Shown: positions 1 through 7,469 of the stretch, piece by piece
How positions within the stretch are numbered: the stretch's first letter is position 1
Layout: each line of letters starts with the position of its first letter
From: Nitrospirae bacterium RIFCSPLOW2_12_42_9
GTDB lineage: Bacteria; Nitrospirota; 9FT-COMBO-42-15; HDB-SIOI813
Length of the DNA stretch: 9,285 nt
NCBI GenBank assembly: GCA_001805205.1
Contig: MHER01000202.1
Coordinates: forward strand, 1 to 9,285
Direction of reading: 5' to 3'
Program-made: the position numbers and the translations under genes
Notes under the pieces: generated by a model
What the model was told of the DNA's origin: nothing
Seen by the model: only the letters and a program-made list of their open reading frames with translations
Database searches by the model: none

Positions 1-332
1 TATTTTTTGTTGTAATGCTTCTCTATGTTGTACAGAGGGTCAATGTTATAAGATTAGGATATGAGATCGAGGATCTGAAGAAGGAGAAGAAACACCTGGA
101 TCAGATTCACAACAGCCTCCTGATTGAGAGGGCCACCCTGACGTCCACTGAACGTATTGAAAGGATAGCCACATCATATCTTCATATGAAAAGGCCGGAT
201 GATACCCAGATTGTACTGGTAAAGAAACGTGATGATAGAAACAGGACATCTCCATTTGCAAAGGCAGAGGCAGGAGAATATGAAACACCTTATACATTTA
301 AGGTTGTGAAATTTTCTGACCGGAGGTTTTAA
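1..332 (+). CDS. ftsL: Cell division protein FtsL, 5'-truncated by window edge
   Basis: FtsL is a small bitopic inner-membrane protein. With FtsB and FtsQ it recruits and activates the FtsW-FtsI septal synthase. The reading frame is open to the window edge: codons before the ATG at 15 read Phe-Phe-Val-Val and continue the hydrophobic run MLLYVV. That run looks like the end of the transmembrane helix, so the ATG at 15 is probably an internal Met and the true start lies upstream. After the membrane segment comes QRVNVIRLGYEIEDLKKEK, a charged heptad-like stretch of about 25 residues that fits the FtsL coiled coil. Next is an 'ERIERIATSYLHMKRP' segment, typical of FtsL ends, then a polar tail of about 40 residues. 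The stop overlaps the ftsI start (TAATG). Identification rests on these motifs and on position directly before ftsI, since FtsL sequences are poorly conserved. Confidence 0.87.
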   Translation, partial: FFVVMLLYVVQRVNVIRLGYEIEDLKKEKKHLDQIHNSLLIERATLTSTERIERIATSYLHMKRPDDTQIVLVKKRDDRNRTSPFAKAEAGEYETPYTFKVVKFSDRRF

Positions 333-2065
333 TGCCTTATCTGAATAGTGAGGTATTCAACAGGATTAAAAGGAGACGCCTCAAAATAATGACCGGTGTA
401 ATGATAACAGGCTTTTCCTTAGTAATAGGCAAACTTGCCTACTTACAGGTCTTTAAAGGAGAGGCCCTTGCAACAAGGGCAGAAAAACAGTACAGCGAGA
501 TGATTGAGGTGGAAGGAGTGAGGGGTGTAATTTATGACAGGCTCAGGAGAGAACTTGCAGTCAACCTGGATATGCCCTCAGTCTACGGTGTCCCTTATAA
601 TATTAAAGACCCAGGTGGTGTAGCAAAAAAGATTGCTGCAGAGGTAGATTTAGATTCTAAGTTCCTGACTAATAAACTTGACAATAAAAAACAGTTTGTA
701 TGGATCAGGAGGAGGTTGTCTCCTGAGATTGTAAAGAGGCTTGAGGAGATGGATTTGAAAGGGATCGGCTTCTCGCCTGAGACAAAGAGATTCTATCCCA
801 AGAAAGAGTTGATAGGTCATATCCTGGGATTTACAGATATTGACAATCATGGTATTGAGGGTATTGAAAGGTATTACGAGAGGTCTCTCCGGGGGAAAAA
901 GGGGTCCATTGTCCTTGAAAGGGATGCCCACCACAAAACTGTTCTGACAAACACCCTGTTAGACCCTTTAAAGGGTGAAGACCTCATACTTAGTATAGAT
1001 GAGGTAATTCAATATATAATGGAAAAAGAACTTGCGATGGCAGTTGGCAAACATAATGCAGCCGGCGGAGTCGGTATAGTTATGAATCCTTATACAGGGG
1101 AAATACTCGCCATGTCTGTGCATCCCAGGTTTAATCCAAATACACCCGGGGATTACAAATCAGGAGAGTGGAGAAATAAGGCTATTACTGACGTATATGA
1201 ACCTGGCTCAACATTTAAATTCGTAGTAGCCTCAGGTATTCTCGAAGAGGGATTGATTTCACCAAATGAAATAGTGCACGATGGCAGCGGGAGTATGGTA
1301 TACGGCGGTAGTGTAATACACGACCCGCACCCGGCAGGCGTGCCTCTGACATTTAAAGATGTAATAGCGCACTCAAGCAATGTGGGCACTGCAAAGATAG
1401 GTATAAAACTGGGGCAGGAACGACTGTATAAATATGCAACGCTCTTTGGTTTTGGAAATAAGACTGGAATAGACCTCCCCGGAGAGGTCAGGGGGATTTT
1501 CAGAGACCCTTCAACATGGTCAGGCCGTTCGCTCATAACCATATCTATAGGCCAGGAGATAGGGATCACCCCTGTTCAACTGATAACAGCCATGTCTGCA
1601 ATAGCCAATGGAGGTTGGCTTGTAAGGCCTCACATATTATCAGGTGTAGTAAACTCTGCAGGAGAGGTGAAAAGTATAAGACCGGAGATCATCAGACGTG
1701 TTATATCTGAGGCCACGAGCAGAAAGATGACAGAAATCTTAAAAGATGTGGTAGGCCCTGATGGGACTGGAAAACTTGCAGCTACAAATGGTTTTACTGT
1801 TGCAGGAAAAACAGGCACAGCACAGAAGATAGATCCTGAGACCGGTAGATATTCCAAAAGCAAATTTATAAGCTCCTTTGTCGGGTTTGTACCTGCAGAG
1901 GCCCCTGAGATCGCCATACTTGTTGTAGTAGATGAACCAAAGGGGGTTGCATGGGGAGGCAGTGTGGCTGCACCTGTTTTCAGGAATGTTGCTGAACAGG
2001 CCCTTGAATACATGCATATTGAGCCGGAGGAACTAAAAGAGATCCCGGTCATGGCAAAGAAATAA
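332..2065 (+). CDS. ftsI: Septal peptidoglycan transpeptidase FtsI (class B PBP, PBP3-like)
   Basis: A monofunctional DD-transpeptidase that cross-links septal peptidoglycan together with the glycosyltransferase FtsW. The 577-aa length is normal for the family. It has a short basic cytoplasmic N-terminus (KRRRLK) and one membrane anchor at about residues 19-40. The pedestal domain opens with RGVIYDR (64-70), and the transpeptidase domain occupies roughly 230-560. The three penicillin-binding motifs are intact: STFK with nucleophile Ser293 and Lys296, SSN at 348-350, and KTG at 493-495. There is no C-terminal PASTA domain; the protein ends soon after the catalytic domain. After YDR the sequence is LRRELA where most relatives have NGxxLA, a small deviation. 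The start is supported by GGAGG at 322-326, five bases before the ATG, and by the one-base overlap with ftsL. A PBP2 (MrdA) or SpoVD identity is less likely given the neighbours and the missing PASTA domain. Confidence 0.96.
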   Translation: MPYLNSEVFNRIKRRRLKIMTGVMITGFSLVIGKLAYLQVFKGEALATRAEKQYSEMIEVEGVRGVIYDRLRRELAVNLDMPSVYGVPYNIKDPGGVAKKIAAEVDLDSKFLTNKLDNKKQFVWIRRRLSPEIVKRLEEMDLKGIGFSPETKRFYPKKELIGHILGFTDIDNHGIEGIERYYERSLRGKKGSIVLERDAHHKTVLTNTLLDPLKGEDLILSIDEVIQYIMEKELAMAVGKHNAAGGVGIVMNPYTGEILAMSVHPRFNPNTPGDYKSGEWRNKAITDVYEPGSTFKFVVASGILEEGLISPNEIVHDGSGSMVYGGSVIHDPHPAGVPLTFKDVIAHSSNVGTAKIGIKLGQERLYKYATLFGFGNKTGIDLPGEVRGIFRDPSTWSGRSLITISIGQEIGITPVQLITAMSAIANGGWLVRPHILSGVVNSAGEVKSIRPEIIRRVISEATSRKMTEILKDVVGPDGTGKLAATNGFTVAGKTGTAQKIDPETGRYSKSKFISSFVGFVPAEAPEIAILVVVDEPKGVAWGGSVAAPVFRNVAEQALEYMHIEPEELKEIPVMAKK

Positions 2066-2067
2066 AA

Positions 2068-3567
2068 ATGAAGCTGACTGAATTAATAAAAGGGCTGAAA
2101 TTAAACAGGATAACCGGGGATACCGGTGTAGAGATTACCGACATAACATATAATTCACGTAATGTTATGCCGGGCACGCTTTTTGTGGCCATAAAAGGGC
2201 TCAAAACAGATGGGCATAATTTCATAACAGATGCAGTAAAGGCCGGGGCAACGGCACTAATTGTTGAGAATAATCCTGTTGATATTTCACCACCACTTTC
2301 CATGCCGGTTATTGAAGTAACAGACAGCAGAATGGCCCTGGCACAGGTTGCTATAAACTATTACCGTAACCCGGCAAAAGAGATTAAATTAATCGGTGTT
2401 ACCGGAACTAATGGTAAGACAACAACTACATATTTGATCAGGTCAATTTTAGAGGGGTGTAATGATAAAGTGGGGGTAATTGGCACTGTATCATATTACA
2501 ATGGTAATAAAACATCTCCTGCAGAACATACAACTCCGGAGGCAGTGGAATTCCAGGGATTATTGAGGAGCATGGTTGATAACGGGTGCAAATTCGTTGT
2601 CACTGAAGTATCTTCTCATGCACTCATGCTCAAGAGGGTCCTGGGAACTGAATTTGAAACTGCTGTCTTTACTAACTTAACTCAGGATCATCTGGATTTT
2701 CATACTGATATGGAGGACTATTTCCAGGCAAAGGCCCTTCTCTTCCGGAATATGTCTTCACAAAAAAAGGTTATTATTAATATTGATGACCCATATGGAA
2801 AACGGTTAATGGGGATGACAAAGGGCATTGTGTTATCTTATGGGATCAACAGTGATGCAGACATACAGGGAAGGGATGTCAGCCTGAAAATGGATGGTAT
2901 AGAATTCAGGGTCAGGACGCCGGCGGGAGATATACACATAAAATCCGGGCTTGTTGGTATTTATAATGTCTATAATATACTCGCTTCTATAGGTGTGGCA
3001 CTGTCACAGGATATCCCTCCTGATAAAATATCCGCAGGTATATCATCACTCATTTCAGTGCCGGGTAGATTCGAGAAGATAGATAGTGGTATGGGTTTTG
3101 TTATAGTTGTAGACTATGCACACACAGAGAATGCCCTGAGACTGCTCCTTGAGGCAGCACAAGGTTTTACAAAGAGGAGGATCATAACCCTGTTCGGTTG
3201 CGGAGGGGACAGGGACAGGGGGAAAAGGCCGCTTATGGGAAAGGCTGCGATGGAGCTGAGCGACTATGTGATAGTTACATCGGATAACCCGAGGACAGAG
3301 AACGCGGAAAAGATCATAGAAGGGGTATTGACAGGGATCAAAGATGCCATGAAAAGTGGTAAAATAAGGGCATCCGGATATAAAGTGATTCCTGACAGAA
3401 AGACAGCTATAGAAGAGGCAATAAATATAGCTAAGACAGGTGACCTTGTTGTGATAGCAGGTAAGGGTCATGAATGTTATCAGATTATAGGTAATGAAAA
3501 ATTTCATTTTGATGACAGAGAAGAGGCAAGAAAGGCCATTATGAGGAGAAGGAATAAATTATCATAA
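2068..3567 (+). CDS. murE: UDP-MurNAc-tripeptide synthetase MurE (meso-DAP-adding)
   Basis: A cytoplasmic ATP-dependent ligase that adds the third stem-peptide residue to UDP-MurNAc-L-Ala-D-Glu. The 499-aa length is normal, with three Mur ligase domains. The N-terminal UDP-binding part contains ITDITYNSRNVMPGTLFVA. The ATPase domain has the P-loop GTNGKTTT (Lys117), and TEVSSHAL and TNLTQDHLDFH follow. Lys222 in QAKALLF matches the lysine that is carbamylated in the family. The C-terminal domain has DYAHTENAL, GCGGDRDRGKRPLMG, DNPR (406-409) and GKGHE. DNPR is the known signature of enzymes selecting meso-diaminopimelate rather than lysine, so the substrate is inferred to be meso-DAP. YAHTEN differs slightly from the usual YAHTPD. 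The gene starts 2 bp after the ftsI stop with only a weak purine stretch upstream (AAAGAAAT), so translation is probably coupled to ftsI. The stop is followed after 3 bp by a 19-nt palindrome. Confidence 0.97.
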   Translation: MKLTELIKGLKLNRITGDTGVEITDITYNSRNVMPGTLFVAIKGLKTDGHNFITDAVKAGATALIVENNPVDISPPLSMPVIEVTDSRMALAQVAINYYRNPAKEIKLIGVTGTNGKTTTTYLIRSILEGCNDKVGVIGTVSYYNGNKTSPAEHTTPEAVEFQGLLRSMVDNGCKFVVTEVSSHALMLKRVLGTEFETAVFTNLTQDHLDFHTDMEDYFQAKALLFRNMSSQKKVIINIDDPYGKRLMGMTKGIVLSYGINSDADIQGRDVSLKMDGIEFRVRTPAGDIHIKSGLVGIYNVYNILASIGVALSQDIPPDKISAGISSLISVPGRFEKIDSGMGFVIVVDYAHTENALRLLLEAAQGFTKRRIITLFGCGGDRDRGKRPLMGKAAMELSDYVIVTSDNPRTENAEKIIEGVLTGIKDAMKSGKIRASGYKVIPDRKTAIEEAINIAKTGDLVVIAGKGHECYQIIGNEKFHFDDREEARKAIMRRRNKLS

Positions 3568-3570
3568 TAG

Positions 3571-3589
3571 GTCAGGCATCTTGCCTGAC
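3571..3589. repeat. 19-nt palindromic repeat, copy 1 (murE-murF gap)
   Basis: GTCAGGCATCTTGCCTGAC forms a perfect 8-bp stem (3571-3578 with 3582-3589) around a 3-nt loop. It starts 3 bp after the murE stop and ends 20 bp before the murF ATG. It has the same size and design as the two palindromes at the end of ftsW. No T-run follows (GATAACAAAAGG), so it does not look like an intrinsic terminator. In RNA it would be a stable small hairpin that could protect or punctuate the transcript; that role is inference. Confidence 0.85.
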
Positions 3590-3597
3590 GATAACAA

Positions 3598-3602
3598 AAG
3601 GA
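3598..3602 (+). promoter_or_regulatory. Ribosome binding site of murF, decides the start
   Basis: AAGGA at 3598-3602 lies 7 bases before the ATG at 3610, a good spacing. The upstream in-frame TTG at 3604 would be one base from this site and is therefore unlikely to be the start. Confidence 0.7.
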
Positions 3603-3609
3603 ATTGTAT

Positions 3610-5022
3610 ATGTTGACCATTGATGAAATAGTTAAATCTACAGGCGGGCAACTGCTAAATGGAACACCTGACCCCCCAGTCTCCGGCGTATCAATAGACT
3701 CGCGTACGATTAAAAACGGAGATATATTTGTAGCGATTAAGGGTGATGTATTTGACGGACATGATTATATAGAGGATGCAATTAAAAAAGGTGCCCGGGG
3801 TGTAATTATCAAAGAAGGACATAAGATTTCTGATTACATTCTGGAAAAGGTCAGCAAGGATAAGGTTATCCTTAGTGTCAAGGATACTATGACCGCACTC
3901 CAGGAGATGGCAAGATACTACAGGAATAAATTCCACCTCCCTGTTGTTGGAATAACCGGAAGCAATGGTAAGACCACAACAAAGGAGATGATATGGTATA
4001 TCATGAGCCATAAGTTCTTAGTGTTAAAAAATGAAGGAAATCTTAACAATCACATTGGCGTACCACTTACTCTCTTTAGACTAATATCATCACACAATAT
4101 GGCTTTAATAGAAATGGGTATCAGTGACAGGGGAGAGCTTACGAGACTATGCGAAATTTCTGCTCCCACAGCAGCGGTCATCACGAATATCGGGCCGACT
4201 CATCTTGAGAAACTTGGACGCATAGAAAATGTTGCAGAGGCCAAAAGTGAGATCCTCGATTTTATAAAAAGTGATGGTGTCTGTATTTTAAACAGGGATG
4301 ATACCTTCTTCGATATATTCAAGGCCAAGGCCTCAGGAAGAATAATAAGCTTCGGGATGTCCAGTGCTGCGGATGTGTACACAGAGTCCGCTGAGATTGC
4401 TCAGGATGGTAAATCCATTGACAGCATGACATTCAGGCTCATATGTCCCCTTGGTGAGGTGGATATTAATATGCACGTTATCGGTCTGCATAATCTCTAT
4501 AATGCATTGTGTGCTGCAGCCACTGCATGTGCATTAGGAACCCACATCGAAGATATAAAATATGGACTTGAAAAATTTACCCCGGTTAAAATGAGAAGTA
4601 CTATTGAAAAGATCAGCGGGATATATGTAATTAATGACACATATAATGCAAATCCTGCGTCCATGGTTGCAGCAATAGATACGCTGAAGACTATTAAAGA
4701 AGGAAAAAGGAAATATGCAGTCATAGGCGACATGTTGGAATTGGGAAAGAACACAACCACAGCCCACCGTGACCTGGGCATTTATATCGCAGGTGCAGGG
4801 ATTGATGGATTATTGGCAATCGGAGAGTTTGCTGAAAATGTGGCTGATGGCGCAATAAGTGCGGGTATGGATGAGAATAAGGTTATGGCGTACAAAGATT
4901 TTGCAAGGACACTGGAGAAGATAAGGCTCTGGCTCAATGCAGGAGATATCCTGCTGGTAAAAGGGTCAAGAGGAATGAAAATGGAAAGGATAGTTGAGGG
5001 TTTGAGGGAAACTTTAGGCTGA
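3610..5022 (+). CDS. murF: UDP-MurNAc-pentapeptide synthetase MurF
   Basis: A cytoplasmic ATP-dependent ligase that joins D-Ala-D-Ala to UDP-MurNAc-tripeptide and completes the soluble pentapeptide precursor. From the ATG at 3610 the protein is 470 aa, close to the family norm. The N-terminal domain has VSIDSRTIKNGDIFVAIKG. The ATPase domain has the P-loop GSNGKTTTKEM (Lys121), EMGI (168-171) and TNIGPTHLEKLG. The C-terminal domain has INDTYNANPASM (from 341), GDMLELG and the terminal VKGSRGMKMERIV, all MurF-specific. A longer version from TTG at 3604 (adding Met-Tyr) is possible, but the ribosome binding site favours the ATG. The gene is separated from murE by 42 bp containing a palindrome, the widest gap in the window, and overlaps mraY by one base (TGATG). 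Confidence 0.96.
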   Translation: MLTIDEIVKSTGGQLLNGTPDPPVSGVSIDSRTIKNGDIFVAIKGDVFDGHDYIEDAIKKGARGVIIKEGHKISDYILEKVSKDKVILSVKDTMTALQEMARYYRNKFHLPVVGITGSNGKTTTKEMIWYIMSHKFLVLKNEGNLNNHIGVPLTLFRLISSHNMALIEMGISDRGELTRLCEISAPTAAVITNIGPTHLEKLGRIENVAEAKSEILDFIKSDGVCILNRDDTFFDIFKAKASGRIISFGMSSAADVYTESAEIAQDGKSIDSMTFRLICPLGEVDINMHVIGLHNLYNALCAAATACALGTHIEDIKYGLEKFTPVKMRSTIEKISGIYVINDTYNANPASMVAAIDTLKTIKEGKRKYAVIGDMLELGKNTTTAHRDLGIYIAGAGIDGLLAIGEFAENVADGAISAGMDENKVMAYKDFARTLEKIRLWLNAGDILLVKGSRGMKMERIVEGLRETLG

Positions 5023-6098
5023 TGATATATTATCTTTTGTATTCGCTCCATGAGTATCATTCCTTCTTCAATGTCTTCAGATACATCACCCTAAGGACTG
5101 TGTATGCTGTTCTGACTGCGCTTATTTTATGTCTTATAATAGGGCCGTATATGATAGAGTCTCTGAAGAGATATCAGATAGGTCAGTATGTAAGGAATGA
5201 CGGCCCTAAACATCACTTATCAAAGGCAGGCACCCCAACCATGGGTGGTCTTCTGATTATTATGGTCGTGTTGATCGCCACTCTTTCATGGATAGATCTG
5301 TCAAATGTATATGCCTGGCTTGTCTTATTAGCACTCGTTGGTTTTGGAGCTATAGGTTTTATTGATGACTACCTGAAGGTTGTAAAAAAGAAATCAGATG
5401 GATTAGCCGGAAGATATAAATTTTCTCTCCAGATAATCGTTGCATCGATAATTGCAGGCATACTATACTACCTTCCCGTATATTCAACACAACTAAGTGT
5501 GCCGTTCTTTAAAAACTTTAACCCTGACCTTGGATGGTTCTATATTATATTCGTTATATTTATAATCGTAGGTGCATCAAATGCAGTAAACCTGACAGAC
5601 GGCCTGGACGGCCTTGCAATAGGCCCAACAATAGTTGCTGTAATGGTTTATACAGTCATCACATATGTCTCAGGACATGCAAAGATCGCAGATTATCTGC
5701 TTATCCCATTTATTAATGGTTCAGGCGAACTGGCTATTCTCTGCGGGTCTGTATTCGGTGCAAGCCTCGGGTTTCTATGGTTTAACACATACCCTGCATC
5801 TGTTTTCATGGGGGATGTGGTATCACTCCCTCTTGGCGCTTTGCTTGGTGCAGTTGCAGTTATATCAAAACATGAGCTGCTTCTTGTTATAGTCGGGGGA
5901 ATTTTTGTTGTTGAGACAGTCTCTGTCATATTCCAGGTATTATCTTATAAGATAAACAGAAAGAGGGTCTTTTTAATGGCCCCGTTACACCACCATTATG
6001 AGCTTAAAGGGTGGCAGGAACCAAAGATCATTGTACGCTTCTGGATCATTGCGATTATTTTAGGGCTTGTGGCTCTGAGTACTTTAAAACTGAGGTAA
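5022..6098 (+). CDS. mraY: Phospho-MurNAc-pentapeptide transferase MraY (lipid I synthase)
   Basis: A polytopic inner-membrane enzyme that transfers phospho-MurNAc-pentapeptide from UDP to undecaprenyl phosphate, giving lipid I. The 358-aa length is typical, with about ten hydrophobic helices. It begins with the family-like LLYSLHEYHSFFNVFRYIT. Key motifs are GTPTMGG, the catalytic/Mg-binding FIDDYLK (Asp115-Asp116), NAVNLTDGLDGLA (Asn190, Asp193, Asp196), VFMGD (Asp265) and PLHHHYELKGW (His323-325). One oddity is that MGD is followed by VVSLPLG, whereas the family normally has VGSLALG, so Val267 replaces a conserved Gly. Everything else, including length and frame, is intact, so I regard the gene as functional unless the base is an error. 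It overlaps the murF stop by one base; GAGGGA at 5004-5009 is a rather distant ribosome site, which suggests translational coupling. Confidence 0.97.
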   Translation: MIYYLLYSLHEYHSFFNVFRYITLRTVYAVLTALILCLIIGPYMIESLKRYQIGQYVRNDGPKHHLSKAGTPTMGGLLIIMVVLIATLSWIDLSNVYAWLVLLALVGFGAIGFIDDYLKVVKKKSDGLAGRYKFSLQIIVASIIAGILYYLPVYSTQLSVPFFKNFNPDLGWFYIIFVIFIIVGASNAVNLTDGLDGLAIGPTIVAVMVYTVITYVSGHAKIADYLLIPFINGSGELAILCGSVFGASLGFLWFNTYPASVFMGDVVSLPLGALLGAVAVISKHELLLVIVGGIFVVETVSVIFQVLSYKINRKRVFLMAPLHHHYELKGWQEPKIIVRFWIIAIILGLVALSTLKLR

Positions 6099-6107
6099 TA
6101 AGACAAC

Positions 6108-7469
6108 ATGCTTAATCTTAAGAACTACAGGGTACTTATAGTTGGTCTTGGTAAGAGTGGTATTGCAGCCTCGCGCCTTCTCACCCGCAGCGGCGCTAAA
6201 GTAACAGCTACTGACAACAGGCAGTTAGAGGAGCTACCGGCTGAGGCATTGGCACTTTCATCTCTCGGCGTAGAAATAGAGGCAGGTACTCATAGTACGA
6301 TAAATTTTCTTTCAGCAGACCTTATCATATTGAGCCCCGGTGTTCCGGGTGATATATCACCACTAATGAAGGCGAGAGAGAAGGGTATCAAGATCATTGG
6401 AGAACTTGAACTTGCCTGTCAATACCTCGATATCCCGCTGATAGCAATCACAGGCTCTAACGGTAAATCCACAACAACCACCCTCATTGGAGAGATAATA
6501 AAGACAAAAGGGGATAATGTTTTTGCCGGAGGAGATTTAGGAACTCCACTCAGTGAATATATACTTTCCGGAATAAAATCAGATTGTGCTGTGGTTGAGG
6601 TGAGCAGTTTCCAGCTTGAGACCATTGAAAAGTTCAGTCCTTATATCTCGATACTCCTTAATATTTCCCCCGATCACCTGGACAGGTATCATGATATTAA
6701 AGACTATGTTAATGCCAAGTTCAGGATATTTGAGAATCAGGATACCTCTGATTTTACCATTATAAATGGAGATGAACAGTGGTATGAAGATGCATTAAAA
6801 ATGGCCAGGGGGAAGGCAATCCCCTTCAGCAGGAAAAAGTTAATTAAAAATGGTGTTTATATTGATAATGGGAAGATGCTATCTTCTATAGAGGGAAACA
6901 GCGGGGAGATAATAAATATCTCTGAGATCAGAATAAAGGGTATACACAACCTGGAGAATGCAATGGCAGCATCGGCTGCAGCATTGGTATGGGGGTGCAG
7001 CAGGGATAATATTGCAAATACCTTGAGAGAGTTTTCCGGTCTTGAACACAGGCTTGAATTTGTAAGGGAAATAAGTGGTGTGAAATATATTAATGACTCA
7101 AAGGGAACAAATGTTGGTGCTGTAATCAGATCAGTTGAGGGATTCAATGAGCCTGTCCTTTTGATAGCCGGAGGAAGGGATAAAGGGAGTGACTTCACAC
7201 CCCTTAGACCACTGGTAAAAGAAAAGGTAAAGAGATTGATCCTTATTGGTGAGGCAAAAGAGAAGATAAAGGCTGCGGTAGGAGACCTGACAGACACTGT
7301 ACTATCAGGCTCACTTGAAGATGCCGTACATATTGCCTGTAAAGAGGCTGTAAGGGGGGATGTGGTGCTCCTCTCCCCTGCATGTGCGAGTTTTGATATG
7401 TTCAGAAATTTTGAAGAACGTGGAAGGATATTCAAGGAGATAGTATGGAGACTTCCGCAAACACAATAA
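6108..7469 (+). CDS. murD: UDP-MurNAc-L-Ala:D-Glu ligase MurD
   Basis: A cytoplasmic ATP-dependent ligase adding D-glutamate to UDP-MurNAc-L-Ala, the second stem-peptide step. The protein is 453 aa, as expected. The N-terminal Rossmann-like domain has VLIVGLGKSGIAASRLL (about 9-25) and LIILSPGVPG. The ATPase domain has GSNGKSTTT (Lys120), VEVSSFQLE and NISPDHLDRY (185-194). Lys204 in NAKFRIFEN corresponds to the lysine carbamylated in E. coli MurD. The C-terminal domain has NDSKGTN (329-335), LIAGGRDKG and LLSPACASFDMF, which distinguish MurD from MurC, MurE and MurF. The start lies 9 bp after mraY, with GAGGT at 6092-6096 about 11 bases upstream. The 3' end overlaps the start of ftsW by 25 bp in another frame. 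Confidence 0.97.
   Translation: MLNLKNYRVLIVGLGKSGIAASRLLTRSGAKVTATDNRQLEELPAEALALSSLGVEIEAGTHSTINFLSADLIILSPGVPGDISPLMKAREKGIKIIGELELACQYLDIPLIAITGSNGKSTTTTLIGEIIKTKGDNVFAGGDLGTPLSEYILSGIKSDCAVVEVSSFQLETIEKFSPYISILLNISPDHLDRYHDIKDYVNAKFRIFENQDTSDFTIINGDEQWYEDALKMARGKAIPFSRKKLIKNGVYIDNGKMLSSIEGNSGEIINISEIRIKGIHNLENAMAASAAALVWGCSRDNIANTLREFSGLEHRLEFVREISGVKYINDSKGTNVGAVIRSVEGFNEPVLLIAGGRDKGSDFTPLRPLVKEKVKRLILIGEAKEKIKAAVGDLTDTVLSGSLEDAVHIACKEAVRGDVVLLSPACASFDMFRNFEERGRIFKEIVWRLPQTQ

Noticed and set aside
15..17. ATG at 15 as the true ftsL start
   Set aside because: The frame is open upstream to the window edge with hydrophobic codons, and starting here would cut the membrane helix short and leave no cytoplasmic N-terminus.
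3571..3600. Intrinsic terminator after murE
   Set aside because: The stem is perfect but only 8 bp, and it is followed by GATAACAAAAGG with no T-run; murF continues the same pathway and has its own ribosome site just downstream.
3604..3609. TTG at 3604 as the murF start
   Set aside because: It is one base from the AAGGA ribosome site; the ATG at 3610 has 7-base spacing and gives a normal MurF N-terminus.
6857..7435. Long antisense open frame within murD (and similar antisense frames at 1153-1569, 1630-2052 and 3055-3507)
   Set aside because: They lie wholly opposite well-identified conserved genes, and their translations are low-complexity Ser/Pro/Ile-rich or show no recognisable domain, as expected for shadow frames.
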